Origin: Prorocentrum cordatum
Taxonomy: Eukaryota; Sar; Dinophyceae; Prorocentrales; Prorocentraceae
Direction of reading: 5' to 3'
Assembly (NCBI GenBank): GCA_963575745.1
Contig: CAUYUJ010015735.1
Location: 192,718-256,717 of the forward strand
Length of the DNA: 64,000 bases
Shown: in pieces, positions 29,535 through 39,879 of the stretch
Position numbering within the stretch: position 1 is the stretch's first letter
Layout of the letters: each line of letters opens with the position of its first letter
Notes under the pieces: model-generated
Database searches by the model: none
What the model saw: the letters and a program-made list of their open reading frames with translations, nothing else
What the model was told of the DNA's origin: nothing
Program-made: the position numbers and the translations under genes

Positions 29535-29709
29535 AGCTCGGGCATGTCCCCCTACTTACATGCCAAAAAACAACCAAAAATCGTCGAAGAATCGTCCCCC
29601 GACTATTGTTTTATTGTTGTACTATTCTCGATTCGAGAATAATACAACAATATTCGGGATATTCGAGAATCTCGAATATCCCTCCTGTAGAGAGACACGT
29701 CCGACTTGA
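29535..29709. mobile_element. AAGTCGGG TIR family, diverged copy
   Basis: Starts AGCTCGGGCATGTCCCCCTA and ends TAGAGAGACACGTCCGACTT. The centre holds TCGTCCCCCGACTATTG and nested palindromes (TTCTCGATTCGAGAATAATA, ATATTCGAGAATCTCGAATA). Confidence 0.7.
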
Positions 29710-29832
29710 GGATGCCTGCCCGCCAACGCGGGCGGGCAGGGATCCACGTCCACCGCTCCTCGAGACCTCGGGGCACGAGGCTCCGGCGCGGCGGATGTGG
29801 ACATCACTTCTGGCGGCTCAGCTGCCCTCTGT

Positions 29833-30022
29833 TGACGAACGAACAACACACACCCATACCCATAGGGAGGTCGTTGGGAGGAGGACTGGCTATGGGTATG
29901 GGTGCGGGTTGTCGGACCCTGGGGAACGCTCCCGTTCGAACGGGGACCCCCATCCGACAACACGCACCCATAGCCCTCTCCGATCCCCCTATGGGTATGG
30001 GTGTGTGTTGTTGGTTCGTCAT
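29833..30022. repeat. CCCATAGGG fold-back element, copy 2
   Basis: Very similar to 6888-7070: GAACGAACAACACACACCCA on the left, GGGTGTGTGTTGTTGGTTCG on the right, and TCCCGTTCGAACGGGGACCC in the middle. Confidence 0.85.
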
Positions 30023-30025
30023 CTG

Positions 30026-30226
30026 TGGCAACTCGTGGAGGCCTCCCACGGCATCTTGCCAGCTCTAGGGGGCCACATGCGAACCCTACCCCTACCCCCA
30101 ACGATTTCTCAGGGGGAGGGTGGGGTTCACGTCGTTCGGGAGCTCCCGAGCGAAGCGAACCCCACCCTCCCCCATCCGAAATGGTGGGGAGTAGGGGCAG
30201 GGTTCGCATGTGGCCCCCTAAGCTCC
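30026..30226. repeat. GGCAACTC leader plus ~163-base palindrome
   Basis: GGCAACTCGTGGAGGCCTCC (30029) matches the leaders at 33798 and 47453. It is followed by a long inverted repeat 30064-30226: AGGGGGCCACATGCGAACCC on the left mirrors GGGTTCGCATGTGGCCCCCT on the right; the centre has GTTCGGGAGCTCCCGAGC. Confidence 0.85.
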
Positions 30227-30310
30227 TGCGCATCGGCGCTGGCCGGCGCCAGTCGACGCCGGCCGGCGCCAAACTCGACGCAGAAGCGGCGCCCATCGAC
30301 GCTACAGAAG
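30227..30310. repeat. TCGACGC short repeat
   Basis: GGCGCTGGCCGGCGCCAGTC and ATCGACGCTACAG units, related to the minisatellites at 33836 and 47486. Confidence 0.5.
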
Positions 30311-30945
30311 TTGGCGCTGCCTCGTGCATCACCAGACGCCAGCGCACGCGAGGGCGTACGAGGCTCCCACGAGTTGCTGCCGACGTGTCCCCGTCGAAGT
30401 CGATGATCTCCGTCGCGTCCCTCATCTCCTCGGGGGGCGCTGGGCGGGCCCCGAGATCCCGGCGTCGCGAACGTTTCTTGTCACGCCGGGCGCTGTCGCC
30501 TCACCGCAGGCCCCGGGGCCCTCGCAGAGCGATCCGGCTCGAGATCTGCCGCAAAACGATTGGGTCTTGATATGAGGCCGTGGTCGCGATGCTCTGCGCA
30601 GGTGCAGTGCTTCGCAGCGTCGTCTCTCAGGGTGGAGGAGCGGGTGGAGTACCATGTGGGACCTGCTCCAGAACAGGAACATACCGTAGGCGGATCTCCC
30701 CTTCCTCCGACCTTGCACCGCGCCGAACGCAACGGCCACGTTGTCCACAGACGTATCCACCCCGAGAGTGCCTATGGGCGTCACGGCACCCATTGCGTCC
30801 ATGGAAGCTTTTGGCCAGGACGTGAGAGCGGGATTTGGCATCGGCCCCAGATGCTGGTCTCCTAGAAGAAGGTAGGCTTGGCCCTCCAAAGGAGAGGGCT
30901 CCGACCCCTAATTGCCCATCTGGATGCCCCACCACTGAGGGGGGA
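30311..30945. other. Spacer with weak coding candidate
   Basis: A minus-strand frame between about 30700 and 30890 reads AVTPIGTLGVDTSVDNVAVA and is open for over 100 residues, but shows no domain and the opposite strand is also open. Left as unassigned. Confidence 0.3.
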
Positions 30946-31127
30946 GAACGTACAGTCGGCCTTGATTGGACAGGACAAGCGAGAGGACTCAAGACCCCTC
31001 CGCGGGGCCACATCGCCATAGGAATGCAAGAAGGCACGCGTCGCGAGGCACAGGACACAAGGGTACCCTTGAGCTGGCAGGGTCGACCTGCTAATCCGGA
31101 CCGACTGCAAGTGGGGGGGAAGTTGCT
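30946..31127 (-). repeat. Dispersed repeat GGTCGACCCTGCCAG, copy 1
   Basis: Matches 42851-43015 in opposite orientation over about 165 bases. The shared frame reads ISRSTLPAQGYPCVL here and ISRSTLPDQGYPRVL there, so the source may have been coding. Confidence 0.7.
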
Positions 31128-31135
31128 CTGGAGGT

Positions 31136-31303
31136 GACGACCTACCAGACCACCCCAACCCAACCCGAAGATCCGAATTTCGGGTTGGGGGGGGTAAGGG
31201 TTCCACATGTGTCTTTTCGATGTTTCCAGACCCCCCCCCCCACTGGAAATCGAGGGTACATCTGAGCCTTCGGGTTGGGTAGGGGTGGTTTGGTGAGTGG
31301 CGA
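31136..31303. mobile_element. CCAACCCAACCCGAAG MITE, copy 3
   Basis: Same ends and centre as copies 1 and 2, adjacent to the preceding dispersed repeat. Confidence 0.8.
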
Positions 31304-31504
31304 GCTCGAATCGGCGACGCACCGCCGAGAGCGCCGCGAAAGGCCCCCCGAGCTAGCGAGTCCGCCACGTGCCCTGGGCGGGGCGGGCCATCGGGCCACG
31401 GGCGGCGACGAAAAGGACGGGGCCGAGGCATCCCCAGACGTCCTCCGGGTCCGGCCTCGTCAAGCCGCGGAACCCAGAGCTCACGACCCCTGGCCCCGTG
31501 CCAT
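31304..31504. other. Spacer, no gene seen
   Basis: Short GC-rich sequence between two elements. Confidence 0.4.
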
Positions 31505-31664
31505 TGAAGGGGCCCACAAACACACAAATAAATACACACAAATAAAAAGATTCCCCATAGTTTCCCATATTTTCTGTGTCTCTGTCTTCCCCCCCACTTC
31601 CCACATTTTCGCATTTTCTGGGAATCGCCGATTAATTGTGTCTGTGTGTTTTTTTCCCTCCTGA
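31505..31664. mobile_element. SINE-like element, copy 4
   Basis: Starts TGAAGGGGCCC and ends CCTCCTGA; interior collinear with copy 2. The ACACACAAATAAATACACAC block is intact. Confidence 0.75.
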
Positions 31665-31897
31665 GTCATGCTCCGTCCCAGCTCTGCGTTCGATGGCCCG
31701 TCCAGGGGCCCCCGAGACCATCCGCTCTTTAGAGGCCTCGGAAGACACGAGCGAACACCCATGCCACACTCATCTGCCAATGCCGCCCCCCCCCAGTTTC
31801 ACAGAGTCGGCGGTGGGCCAACTGAGTGGCAACTCGACCGCAGTCTCCCCCGACCGTGCCAACGTTGAATGCTGATGAAACTAGAAGAAGCAAAAAT

Positions 31898-32061
31898 GCC
31901 ATGAACATAAACTTTTGGCGCTCCGCGCGGATTTCTTGGATCTGCGCCGGACCCCCCTCCCTGGCGCGCGGAGCGCGCCAGGGGCGGCGCCGGAAGCGCC
32001 GCCAGGAGGGCCCGGCGCAGATCCAAGAAATCCGCGCGGGGCGCCAATTCATGTTTATGGC
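31898..32061. mobile_element. GGATTTCTTGGATC palindromic MITE, copy 4, best preserved
   Basis: GCCATGAACATAAAC...CCGCGCGGATTTCTTGGATC on the left mirrors GATCCAAGAAATCCGCGCGG...CATGTTTATGGC on the right. The centre is GGCGCGCGGAGCGCGCC and GGCGCCGGAAGCGCC. It reads as one 164-base hairpin. Confidence 0.88.
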
Positions 32062-32149
32062 GCTTTTTCGTCTCCGGCCCCAGACATCTGCTGGGTCGAT
32101 GCCAGTCCCCAGAGGTCCCCCAAGAGATGCCGTCGCGAGAATCCTCTGC

Positions 32150-32225
32150 AGAAAATGGGACGAAGTGCAGACGCGCGCGTCGTCGCGCGCGCATGCCAAA
32201 ATCCTTCAAAACCCATCGGCTTCGG
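32150..32225. repeat. Repeat B unit
   Basis: GCGCGCGTCGTCGCGCGCGC followed by ATGCCAAAATCCTTCAAAAC, as in 18765-18815. Confidence 0.8.
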
Positions 32226-32311
32226 AAGGATTTCAACATCGTGTGTCCAAAAAACCTACACAAAGACAAGGTTCCGCAACACGGATATTCAACAAAAGCG
32301 TGCGCGCGCGC

Positions 32312-32503
32312 TCTTGCATCGTCGTCGTCGTCGTCGCCGTCCTCCCTCCTCCCGCGTCGTCGTCGTCGTCGCCTACATCGTCCTCTGTCTATCCTCGTGT
32401 TCGTCGTCGTCGTCCTCTTTGGCGTCGTGGTCGTTTCCGTCGTCGTTGTCGCCGTGGTCGTCCTTCCTCCTCCTCCCTCGTCGTCGTCCCTCCTATTTCG
32501 TCG

Positions 32504-32538
<35 letters not shown>

Positions 32539-33075
32539 TTCCCTCCTCCCTCGTCGTTGTCGTCGTCGGCGTCGCCGTCCTTCCTCCTTCTTCGTCGTTC
32601 GCGTCGTCGCCGTCCTCCCTCCTCCCTCGTCGTTGTCGTCGTTGTCGTCGTTGTCGCCGTCGTCGTCCTCCCTCCTCCCTCGTCGTCGTCTTCGTTGGCG
32701 ACGTCGTCGTCGTCTTCGTCGTCGTCGTCGGCGTCGGCGTCGTCGTCTTCGTCGTCGTCGAGGTCGGCGTCGTCGTCCTCGCCGCCGACGTCGTCGTTGT
32801 CGTCGGCGTCATTGACGTCGTCGTCGTCGTCGGTGTCGTCGTTGTCGTCGTCGTCGTCGTCGGCGTCGTCATCGTCGTCGTCGTTGTCATCGTCGTCGTC
32901 GTCGTCGGCGGCGTCGGCGTCGTTGTCGTCGTCGTCGTCGGTGTCGTCGTCGTCGTTGTCGCTGTCGGCATCGTCGAAGTCGTTGGAGACGTCGTCGGTG
33001 TCGTCGTAGTCGTTGTCGGCGGCGTCGTCGTCACCGTTGTCGCTGTCGTCGTCGGCGTCGCTGTCGTTGCCAAGT
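32312..33075. repeat. (CGT)n array, about 760 bases
   Basis: GTC/CGT trinucleotides with CTCCCTCC, GCC and TCG interruptions. CCCTCCTCCCTCGTCG recurs every 50-90 bases in the first half, so a larger unit was duplicated. Asp/Arg/Thr/Ser/Val runs in the frames are repeat products. Confidence 0.95.
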
Positions 33076-33111
33076 GCCATTTGGTACCCACCGTCACGGT
33101 CTTAAGAGATT

Positions 33112-33375
33112 TTGCAAACCAAGGTGCGGGTGGGTGGGTGGGATGTTTGGGAGAGCAGTGGAGTGGACAACTCACTGCGAACAGAAATTAACTGCACCGC
33201 ATAGACAGCACCACATAGATGGCGACACACAGATTACACCACATAGATTGCACAACATAGATCGCATCACATAGATTGCACAATGGATTGCACCGCATGT
33301 ACAGCATCATCTATAGCGCACAACATAACTTGAACAGCATATACTACCAGAAACACACTGTTTGAGGTCCACGCT
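33112..33375. repeat. End of composite repeat A plus TTGCACCACATAGAT units
   Basis: GCAAACCAAGGTGCGGGTGG and GGTGGGTGGGATGTTTG match the right end of A1-A3. They are followed by 14-16 base units and ACACACTGTTTGAGGTCCAC, as at 19730-19755. Confidence 0.8.
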
Positions 33376-33429
33376 GTCTTGCATCTTTTGTTTTCAATCC
33401 GCGGCCACAAGAGGTCTCGACCGCTTCGC

Positions 33430-33785
33430 CCTGGGGCCCGAAAGTGCCCCCAGGAGGCCAAAATCATGGTAAACGCCTCCGCCAACGAGAACAAGCAAAC
33501 CGACGATTCAAAGTTGCGGCGCATGGGGAAACCGAAAAGTACCGATACCGCTACTCCACGGACCTCTCCCAGGACGCGTTCTGACCAGGACTTCGAGGCG
33601 AATCCAGCGGTGGCGATGAGGGCCTCCCACAAATGCGATAAGGAAAGAAGGGCAGCGGTATCGGTACCTCATCCTCGCGCGTTCTGGGCGAATCCGGCGG
33701 TGGCGACGAGGGCCTCCCAGGAGGCCTTAAAAAAGGCGAAAACGAGGCGAAGGTGGCGGTGAAGGTGGCGATCTGGGTAGCGGTA
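33430..33785. other. Spacer with GGTACCGATACC-type repeats
   Basis: Repeats such as GCGGTATCGGTACCT (33655, 33780) and GCGAATCCAGCGGTGGCGA (33600, 33690) suggest a degenerate tandem structure of about 90 bases. No gene. Confidence 0.45.
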
Positions 33786-33795
33786 TCGGTACCTT

Positions 33796-33960
33796 CGGTG
33801 GCAACTCATGGGAGCCTCCCATACCATATTGTCGGCTATTGCGAATCGACGCTAATCGACGCTACATCGACGCTTATCGACGCAAGCCGACGCTAAATCG
33901 GCGCTGTCTCCTCGACTCCCAGGCGCTGATCGACGCCAAGCGACGCTAAAGACGGCATGA
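33796..33960. repeat. GGCAACTC leader plus (ATCGACGCTA)n minisatellite
   Basis: The leader GGCAACTCATGGGAGCCTCC (33799) is followed by about ten degenerate ATCGACGCTA units and ends CGACGCTAAAGAC. The same arrangement is at 47450-47640. Confidence 0.8.
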
Positions 33961-34009
33961 AAAGGGTGCACCAGGCTTTCGCGATTTGTTACCGAAAGTA
34001 CCTCTTCTG

Positions 34010-34163
34010 ACTACCTACCAGACCACCCCAACCCAACCCGAAGACCCAAATTTGACCCGAATTTCGGGTGGGGGGGGGTACGGGTTCCCCGACCCCCCCA
34101 CACTGGAAATAGAGGGCAAGTTGAGGCCTTCGGGTCGGGTCGGGGTGGTCTGGTGCGTGGTGA
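34010..34163. mobile_element. CCAACCCAACCCGAAG MITE, copy 4
   Basis: Starts GACTACCTACCAGACCACCC and ends GGGTGGTCTGGTGCGTGGTG; slightly shorter centre than copies 1-3. Confidence 0.8.
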
Positions 34164-34690
34164 TCTTCCTCCTCCGAGCGCCGGGCGCCTCCGAGGCCGC
34201 GCGGGCGCGCGGCAGCAGCGCCGCCAAGGGCACGGCGCGCGCCGCGAGGCCGCCGCGAGGCCGCCGAGGCCTCCGCCGCGGGCCCTCCGCGCGGCGGGGG
34301 GGCCGCCGCGGCGGCGCGAACGCAGGCGCGGCAGGCGCGCCGCGCCGCGGGGAGGCCTCCGAGGCCGCGCCGCGCCAGGGCCGCGCGGCGCGCCGCGCGC
34401 GGTGCGCGGCGCGGCGCGGGGCGCGGCGCGGGGGCGGGTGGCCACGGCGAACGGGCGGGCCCTCGCCGAAGGCTCGGAGGAGGTGGAGAGGAGAGGAGGG
34501 AGGAGGGGATGAGGAGGAGGAGGAGGAAGGAGGAGGAGGAGGAGGAGAAAGGAGGAGGAGGAGGAGGAAGAGGAGGAGAGGGAGGAGGAGGAGGATGAGG
34601 GAGGAGAGGTGGAGGAGGAGGTGAGAGAAGGAGGATGGAGGAGGAGGAGGTGGAGAGGAGGAGGAGGAGGAGGAGGGGGGGGGCCTGCGG
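34164..34690. repeat. GCC/GCG-rich block and GGA array
   Basis: 34180-34450 is almost pure G and C with CCGCCGAGGCC / GCGCGGCGCG motifs. 34460-34690 is GGA/GAA-rich with a G run. Confidence 0.85.
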
Positions 34691-35038
34691 AGAGGTTTTT
34701 GGGGGGGGGGCGTCTGGCCCCGCCGCCCGCGGAGGAGGCCGGTGCTCGCCCCACTTCGGCCCGAGGATCGCCGCCAGTGTTCGGGCGGTTTCCGTCGGCT
34801 CTCGGCGGCCGTTCAGCCTCGGGGTTCGCGGGCGCGGCGCGGCGCGGGACGCTCGGGGGGATCGAGACAGAATCGGAGCGATGCAAATCGAGGGTCTCTG
34901 AGGACTCGCGGGCGTGGAGGACGCCTCGGGCGCCGCGGCCGTCTCGGCGCGCTCCGGAGCGTTCACGCCCTGGAGCGGACCCATCTCGATCCCAGGCCCG
35001 TCCGACCACGGCGCACGGGGAGGGGGGCCGAGGTAACG
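34691..35038. other. Spacer, no gene seen
   Basis: GC-rich, all frames partly open, no domain. Confidence 0.4.
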
Positions 35039-35282
35039 TTAAGTCGGGCCTGTCCCCATACAGGGGGACTTTCGACGAAAAATAAAAAATACCTATACGA
35101 CCACCCTTCGGGTGATAAGGAGGTTCGGGGGGGGGAGGAACCAACGTCTCACTCGATCGGTCTCACTATCGATCTCACTATCGATCTCAGTATCGGTCTC
35201 GCTCGATCGATCTCCCTCGATCGATCTCACAATCGATCTCACTCGATCTCACTCGATCTCATCGACACACTCGATCTCACTC

Positions 35283-35599
<317 letters not shown>

Positions 35600-35600
<1 letters not shown>

Positions 35601-35825
35601 CGCGGGACACCGGGGACACGGCGGGACACCGCGGGGCACCGCGGGACACCGCGGGACACCGCGGGTCAACGGCGGGACACCGCGGGCCACCGGCCGCCCG
35701 GAAGGGAGTCATTTGGTCCGGCCGCGCCTCAGCCACAGGGGAGCGGGACACCGGCGGGACACCGCGGGCCACCGGCCGCCCGGAAGGGAGACATTTGGTC
35801 CGGCCGCGCCTCAGCCACAGGAGAC
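35600..35825. repeat. (GCGGGACACC)n and ~70-bp duplication
   Basis: GCGGGACACCGC units at 35600-35695, then CGGGCCACCGGCCGCCCGGA...CAGCCACAGG twice (35685-35740 and 35767-35821). Confidence 0.85.
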
Positions 35826-36090
35826 TTTCTTCTCGCCCGCCCACGCAGCTTCGCCTCGCCCGCACGCACGGCACGCACGAACACGAAACCGAAATCGATT
35901 TCCCGGTAGGGGGGCTCTCCGTTCCACTTCGATCTCACCCCCTCACCTCCGACCCCAAAAATAATCAAAAAATAGTCCAAACATAGTCTGGGGACTATTT
36001 TTTTTTTTAATTTGACCCTTTTGGGGCATTTCGGGGGTATTATTTATTTTTCGTCGAAAATCCCCCTGTAGGGGGACACGCCCGACTTAA

Positions 36091-36345
36091 AGGTAATGGC
36101 TCGTAGCCTTTCCCACCCTGTCGAAGCGGCTCGGGTACCTGACCGTGGCCCACACAGGGCCGATCGGCGCAGCAGTGCCGCCGTCTCGGAGCTCTCGTCG
36201 AAGTCCAGCCGGTGGGATGGGCCTCGAGCCTCCCAAGGGGGCGCGGAGGAGGAAACAGCGAGGAGGTAAGGGAAGAGGTTGCTCACGGGAGATCGAGGGT
36301 GGGAGGGCCAGGAACGACCAGAGAGGAGGGATGACCGGGGAAGAG
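36091..36345. other. Spacer with possible exon-like frame
   Basis: A plus-strand frame (MARSLSHPVEAARVPD...) ends at GAGGAGGTAAGG, a good donor sequence, but no domain or second exon supports it. Confidence 0.25.
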
Positions 36346-36625
36346 GAAGCGGAGGATTGAAGAGGACGATCGAGGATCGAAGAAGGTCACAGAACGATCG
36401 AGGCGGATCGAAGAGGAGGATCGAGGATCGAGGATCCAGCATGATCGAGGATCGAGGAGGAGGAGGAGGATAGAGGATCGAGGAGGGTCGAAGAGGAGGC
36501 GGAAAAGAGGAGGAGGAGGCGGCCAGAGGACGGAGTAGGGTCGGGGAGGAGGAGGACCTGGGAAGAGGATCGAGGATCGAGGAGGGTCGAGGAGGAGGAG
36601 GAGGAGGAGGAGGAGGAGGATGAGG
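36346..36625. repeat. (GGATCGAGGA)n minisatellite
   Basis: GGATCGAGGATCGAGGAGG units, with GGA runs. Related arrays are at 40305-40500, 40725-40975 and 59525-59720. Confidence 0.9.
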
Positions 36626-36910
36626 AGGCCAGAGGACCGAGGAGGAAGCACAGAGCCGGAGGGGACGGCGCGCGGGCATCCGTGAAAACGTGAAACGCAT
36701 CGGATGACATCCGTGAAAACGTAGGACTGTGCAGGAAGGGCGGTTCCAAGCCCTGTGAGCACAGTGGCGCCCTTGGTGGCGATTCCGCACGTTCCCGGGC
36801 GAGGCAGGCGATCGGGCCCGTCTTGACAATCAAAGGGCGAGTGTGGGGGGTTCGATGCCTTCCAACGATTCTCGTCGTCCGGCCTTCGCCTCGTAACTCG
36901 GGTCTCTGGC

Positions 36911-37505
36911 GGCCGCCCGGGGCGGTCCAGGCACCCCTGGGACGCCCTCGGCGAGGCGCAGCTGCTGGAGAGCACCCCGAGGCTGGAGGGACGCCGAGTA
37001 CCCAACTGACTGACTGACTGACTGACTGACTGACTGACTGACTGACTGACTGACTGACTGACTGACTGACTGACTGACTGACTGACTGACTGAATGACTG
37101 ACTGACTGACTGACTGACTGACTGACTGACTGACTGACTGACTGTATGACTGACTGACTGACTGACTGACTGACTGACTGACTGACTGACTGACTGACTG
37201 ACTGACTGACGACTGACTGACTGACTGACTGACTGACTGACTGACTGTATGAATGACTGGCTGACTGACTGACTGACTGAAGCTTTGCGTCGAGCAGACG
37301 CGTGGGCGAGACGGCACGCTGGCAGTCCGATGCCAGAAACCAGCTAGGAAACGCAGTGGGACTGCACAGACCCGGGCAAAGTCGCACGGGGAGGAAAGGT
37401 GGCGAAGGGAGGGGAGGGGAAGGAACCCCCACCCGCCTCGGGGTGCTCTCCAGCAGCTGCGCCTCGCCGAGGGCGTTCCAGGGGTGCCTGGATCGCCCCG
37501 GGAGG
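36911..37505. repeat. Inverted ~75-base arms enclosing a (CTGA)n array
   Basis: The left arm 36911-36990 (GGCGGTCCAGGCACCCCTGG, GCGAGGCGCAGCTGCTGGAG) is mirrored by 37433-37505 (CTCCAGCAGCTGCGCCTCGC, CCAGGGGTGCCTGGATCGCC). Between them CTGA is repeated about 68 times (37005-37279) with a few ATGA, TATGA and GACGA variants, followed by about 150 unique bases. A third copy of the arm lies at 38931-39026. Confidence 0.9.
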
Positions 37506-37693
37506 GGAACCCCCGCCCGTCCGTCTTCCCAGAAGGGGGGGCCACACTGGCCAGGCGGAGGTGGGCCTCAGGCGGACAGGCGACCATTGTCGTTGATCCG
37601 TCCAGAATCCTGCGATTGCTCTTTTTCCACATCATGTGCCATGCATTCCATACTCGTCGAGAAGGGAGGGCGAGCCCCCCCCCCCCCAAAAAA

Positions 37694-38115
37694 ATATATA
37701 TATATATATATAACAATAATGATCAGTATTAGTATAACAATAATAATAAATGAATGAACAATTAAATAAATAAATAAATAAATAAATGAATAACTAAGTA
37801 CATAAACAAAAATTAAATAAATACATAAATAGATAAATAAATAAATATATAGATAAATAAATAAAATGAGACTAACAATAATAATACTAATAATAATAAT
37901 AATAACACGAGTAATAATACTAATAATAATAATGATAATAATAATAATACGAATAATCATAATCATAATCATAATAATAAGAATAATAACAACCACAACA
38001 ATGATAATAATAAATAGTGCGAATGATAATACTGATAATAATATCAATAATAAGAATGATAATACTACGAATAATAAACAATAATAGTAGCACCAATAAT
38101 GATAATAATAAATTA
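37694..38115. repeat. AT-rich simple repeats (TA, ATAA, AAT)
   Basis: TA run, then AAAT/ATAA tetramers (37740-37865) and AAT/ATA trimers with GATA and CGA variants to 38115. A C-run and A-run precede it at 37677-37692. Confidence 0.95.
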
Positions 38116-38214
38116 TCCCAGTGCGACCCTACCTAGGAGTTGGAGCCTCTAGGAAAGCAACATTAGTAGGAGCGGTAAACGCCGTCCTCCTCCTTCTCCT
38201 CATCGTCGTAGTTG

Positions 38215-38346
<132 letters not shown>

Positions 38347-38398
38347 CGCCAGAACCGCCGACGCCACGCCGTCAGTGAAGCAGCAGCAATAGTGGATG

Positions 38399-38590
38399 TT
38401 GTGCTGCGCTATGCTATGCTATGCTATGCTATGATTTGCTCTGCTATGCTATGCTATGCTATGCTATGCTATGCTGCGCAATGCTATGCTGGGCTAGGCT
38501 AGGCTAGGCTATGCTGTGCTATGCTATGCTGCGCTGTGTTATGCTGCGCTATGCTATGCTATGCTCTGCTTTGCTATGCTATGCTATGCT
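38399..38590. repeat. (ATGCT)n pentamer array
   Basis: ATGCT units with GCGCT, GGGCT and AGGCT variants; followed to 38650 by TTTGCCTT/TTTTGCTT repeats. Confidence 0.95.
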
Positions 38591-38930
38591 GTTGCTTTGC
38601 CTTCGTTTTTGCCTTCACTTTTGCCTTTGATTTTGCTTTTGCTTGGCACCCAGGGAGCGCAACTGGGGGAACCGCGCGTTTGCTTTTACCTTTGCTGTTG
38701 CTTTTGCTTGGCCCCCAGGGAACCAGGGGAACCGCCCGGGGCGCTTTCCACTGCCCGGCCCCTTTAAGCAAACCGAGTAAGAACCCTTCTAGGCAGAGCC
38801 TAGGTAGGGATGATATAAAAAACAAACAAAAAAACTCGAACCTCCCACCCGAAAACCTCGCAGCCCCCCCAGCCGATCTCTTCCGATCGTCGCCCCGGAG
38901 TCTGGGCGCGGCGAGAGGCGCCCTCTTCTG
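38591..38930. repeat. TTTGCTTT repeats then spacer
   Basis: A ~70-base duplication containing TTTTGCTTGGC, CCAGGGA and GGGGAACCGC (38636-38740) and then ordinary GC-rich sequence. No gene seen. Confidence 0.55.
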
Positions 38931-39026
38931 GCGGCCCTCCGGGGCGACGCGGGCACCCCCAGAGCGCTCTCGGCGAGGCGCAGCCGCCAGAAGGCACCCA
39001 GAGGCTGGAGAGCCGCCGAGTACCCA
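38931..39026. repeat. Third copy of the CTGA-flanking arm
   Basis: GGCACCCCCAGAGCGCTCTC, GGCGAGGCGCAGCCGCCAGA and GCCGAGTACCCA match 36926-37005 in the same orientation, here without any CTGA array. 39030-39125 follows with CTCGAACCCGAGAACC repeats. Confidence 0.8.
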
Positions 39027-39198
39027 CGAAGATGCCCGAGAACCTCGAACCCCGAACCCGAGAACCTGGGATCCGAAAATCTCCGACCTCGAACCCGAGC
39101 ACCTCGAACCCGAAGACCTCGAACCCCCCAGGAACCGACGCAAGCGTCCGCGAAAACAACTCCCGCCGTGACTGTTTCACAAGAGCTCACAAACAAAT

Positions 39199-39437
39199 AT
39201 CCGGGCGATGGCCACCCAACCATATGCAGTTGTGAGTGCCGCGTTGTGGGTACCACTTTCGGTGGAGCTGCCGCTGGGGCCACGAAGCGTGTGAGCGGTA
39301 TGCCGAAACGAACGCGGCGGTGCCATGCCAACGCAGTCGCTGGGGCCCTCGGTGGAGCTCCCGCTGGGGCCACGAAACGTGTGAGGAGTGTGCCGACATG
39401 GGTGCGGCGGTGCCATGCGAACGCAACTGAAAACGCA
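39199..39437. repeat. 89-bp satellite family, two-unit locus
   Basis: The leader ACCCAACCATATGCAG is followed by two diverged units with GGTGGAGCTCCCGCTGGGGC, CACGAAACGTGTGAGGAGTG and GCGGTGCCATGCGAACGC. Leader and units match the long arrays at 45118 and 61455. Confidence 0.8.
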
Positions 39438-39479
39438 AGTTGTCGTGAGTTATGAACCGAGCGCGTCTGGAGAGGGTTG

Positions 39480-39623
39480 GGGGGAGTGAGAAGGAGCAGG
39501 CCTTCTCAGAAGGCGGCGAGGTTTCTCAGAGGCACCCCGGCCTTGTGAGGGGAAGGCCTGGAAAACTTCATAGAAGGCCAGAGGCCTTCCGAGCCTTCTA
39601 AGAAGGCCAGCCCCGTCTCACCA
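39480..39623. mobile_element. Introner-family element, decayed copy 3
   Basis: GGGGGGAGTGAGAAGGAGCAGG and CCTTCTCAGAAGGCGGCG on the left, AGAAGGCCAGCCCCGTCTCACC on the right match the internal motifs of 4008-4207 and 8131-8365 in pieces. The outermost TCGGCGG ends are not visible. Confidence 0.5.
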
Positions 39624-39879
39624 TTAGTTGTGTTTTCCCCCGGCCGAGCAGAACTTCCCTACCACACTTCTGATTGTCCGCGGGCGCGACCATTGGCGCT
39701 TCCCTGGCGTTGCGCCCTTGCGCGCGCCATGCAACGGTCACGATGTGCACACTGGGCTGCATGCGCGCGCATGCACAGAGGCCCGCCCGGATCGCCGCCG
39801 CCCGCAGCTCGGGCTGCAGCTCGGGCTGCAGAGGGGGGCAAGAGGGGGGAGGATGCATGCTCCCTCTCGCCGCGGGCGA

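Noticed and set aside
32312-33075. Thr- or Asp-rich protein frames
   Set aside because: They are translations of the CGT trinucleotide array.
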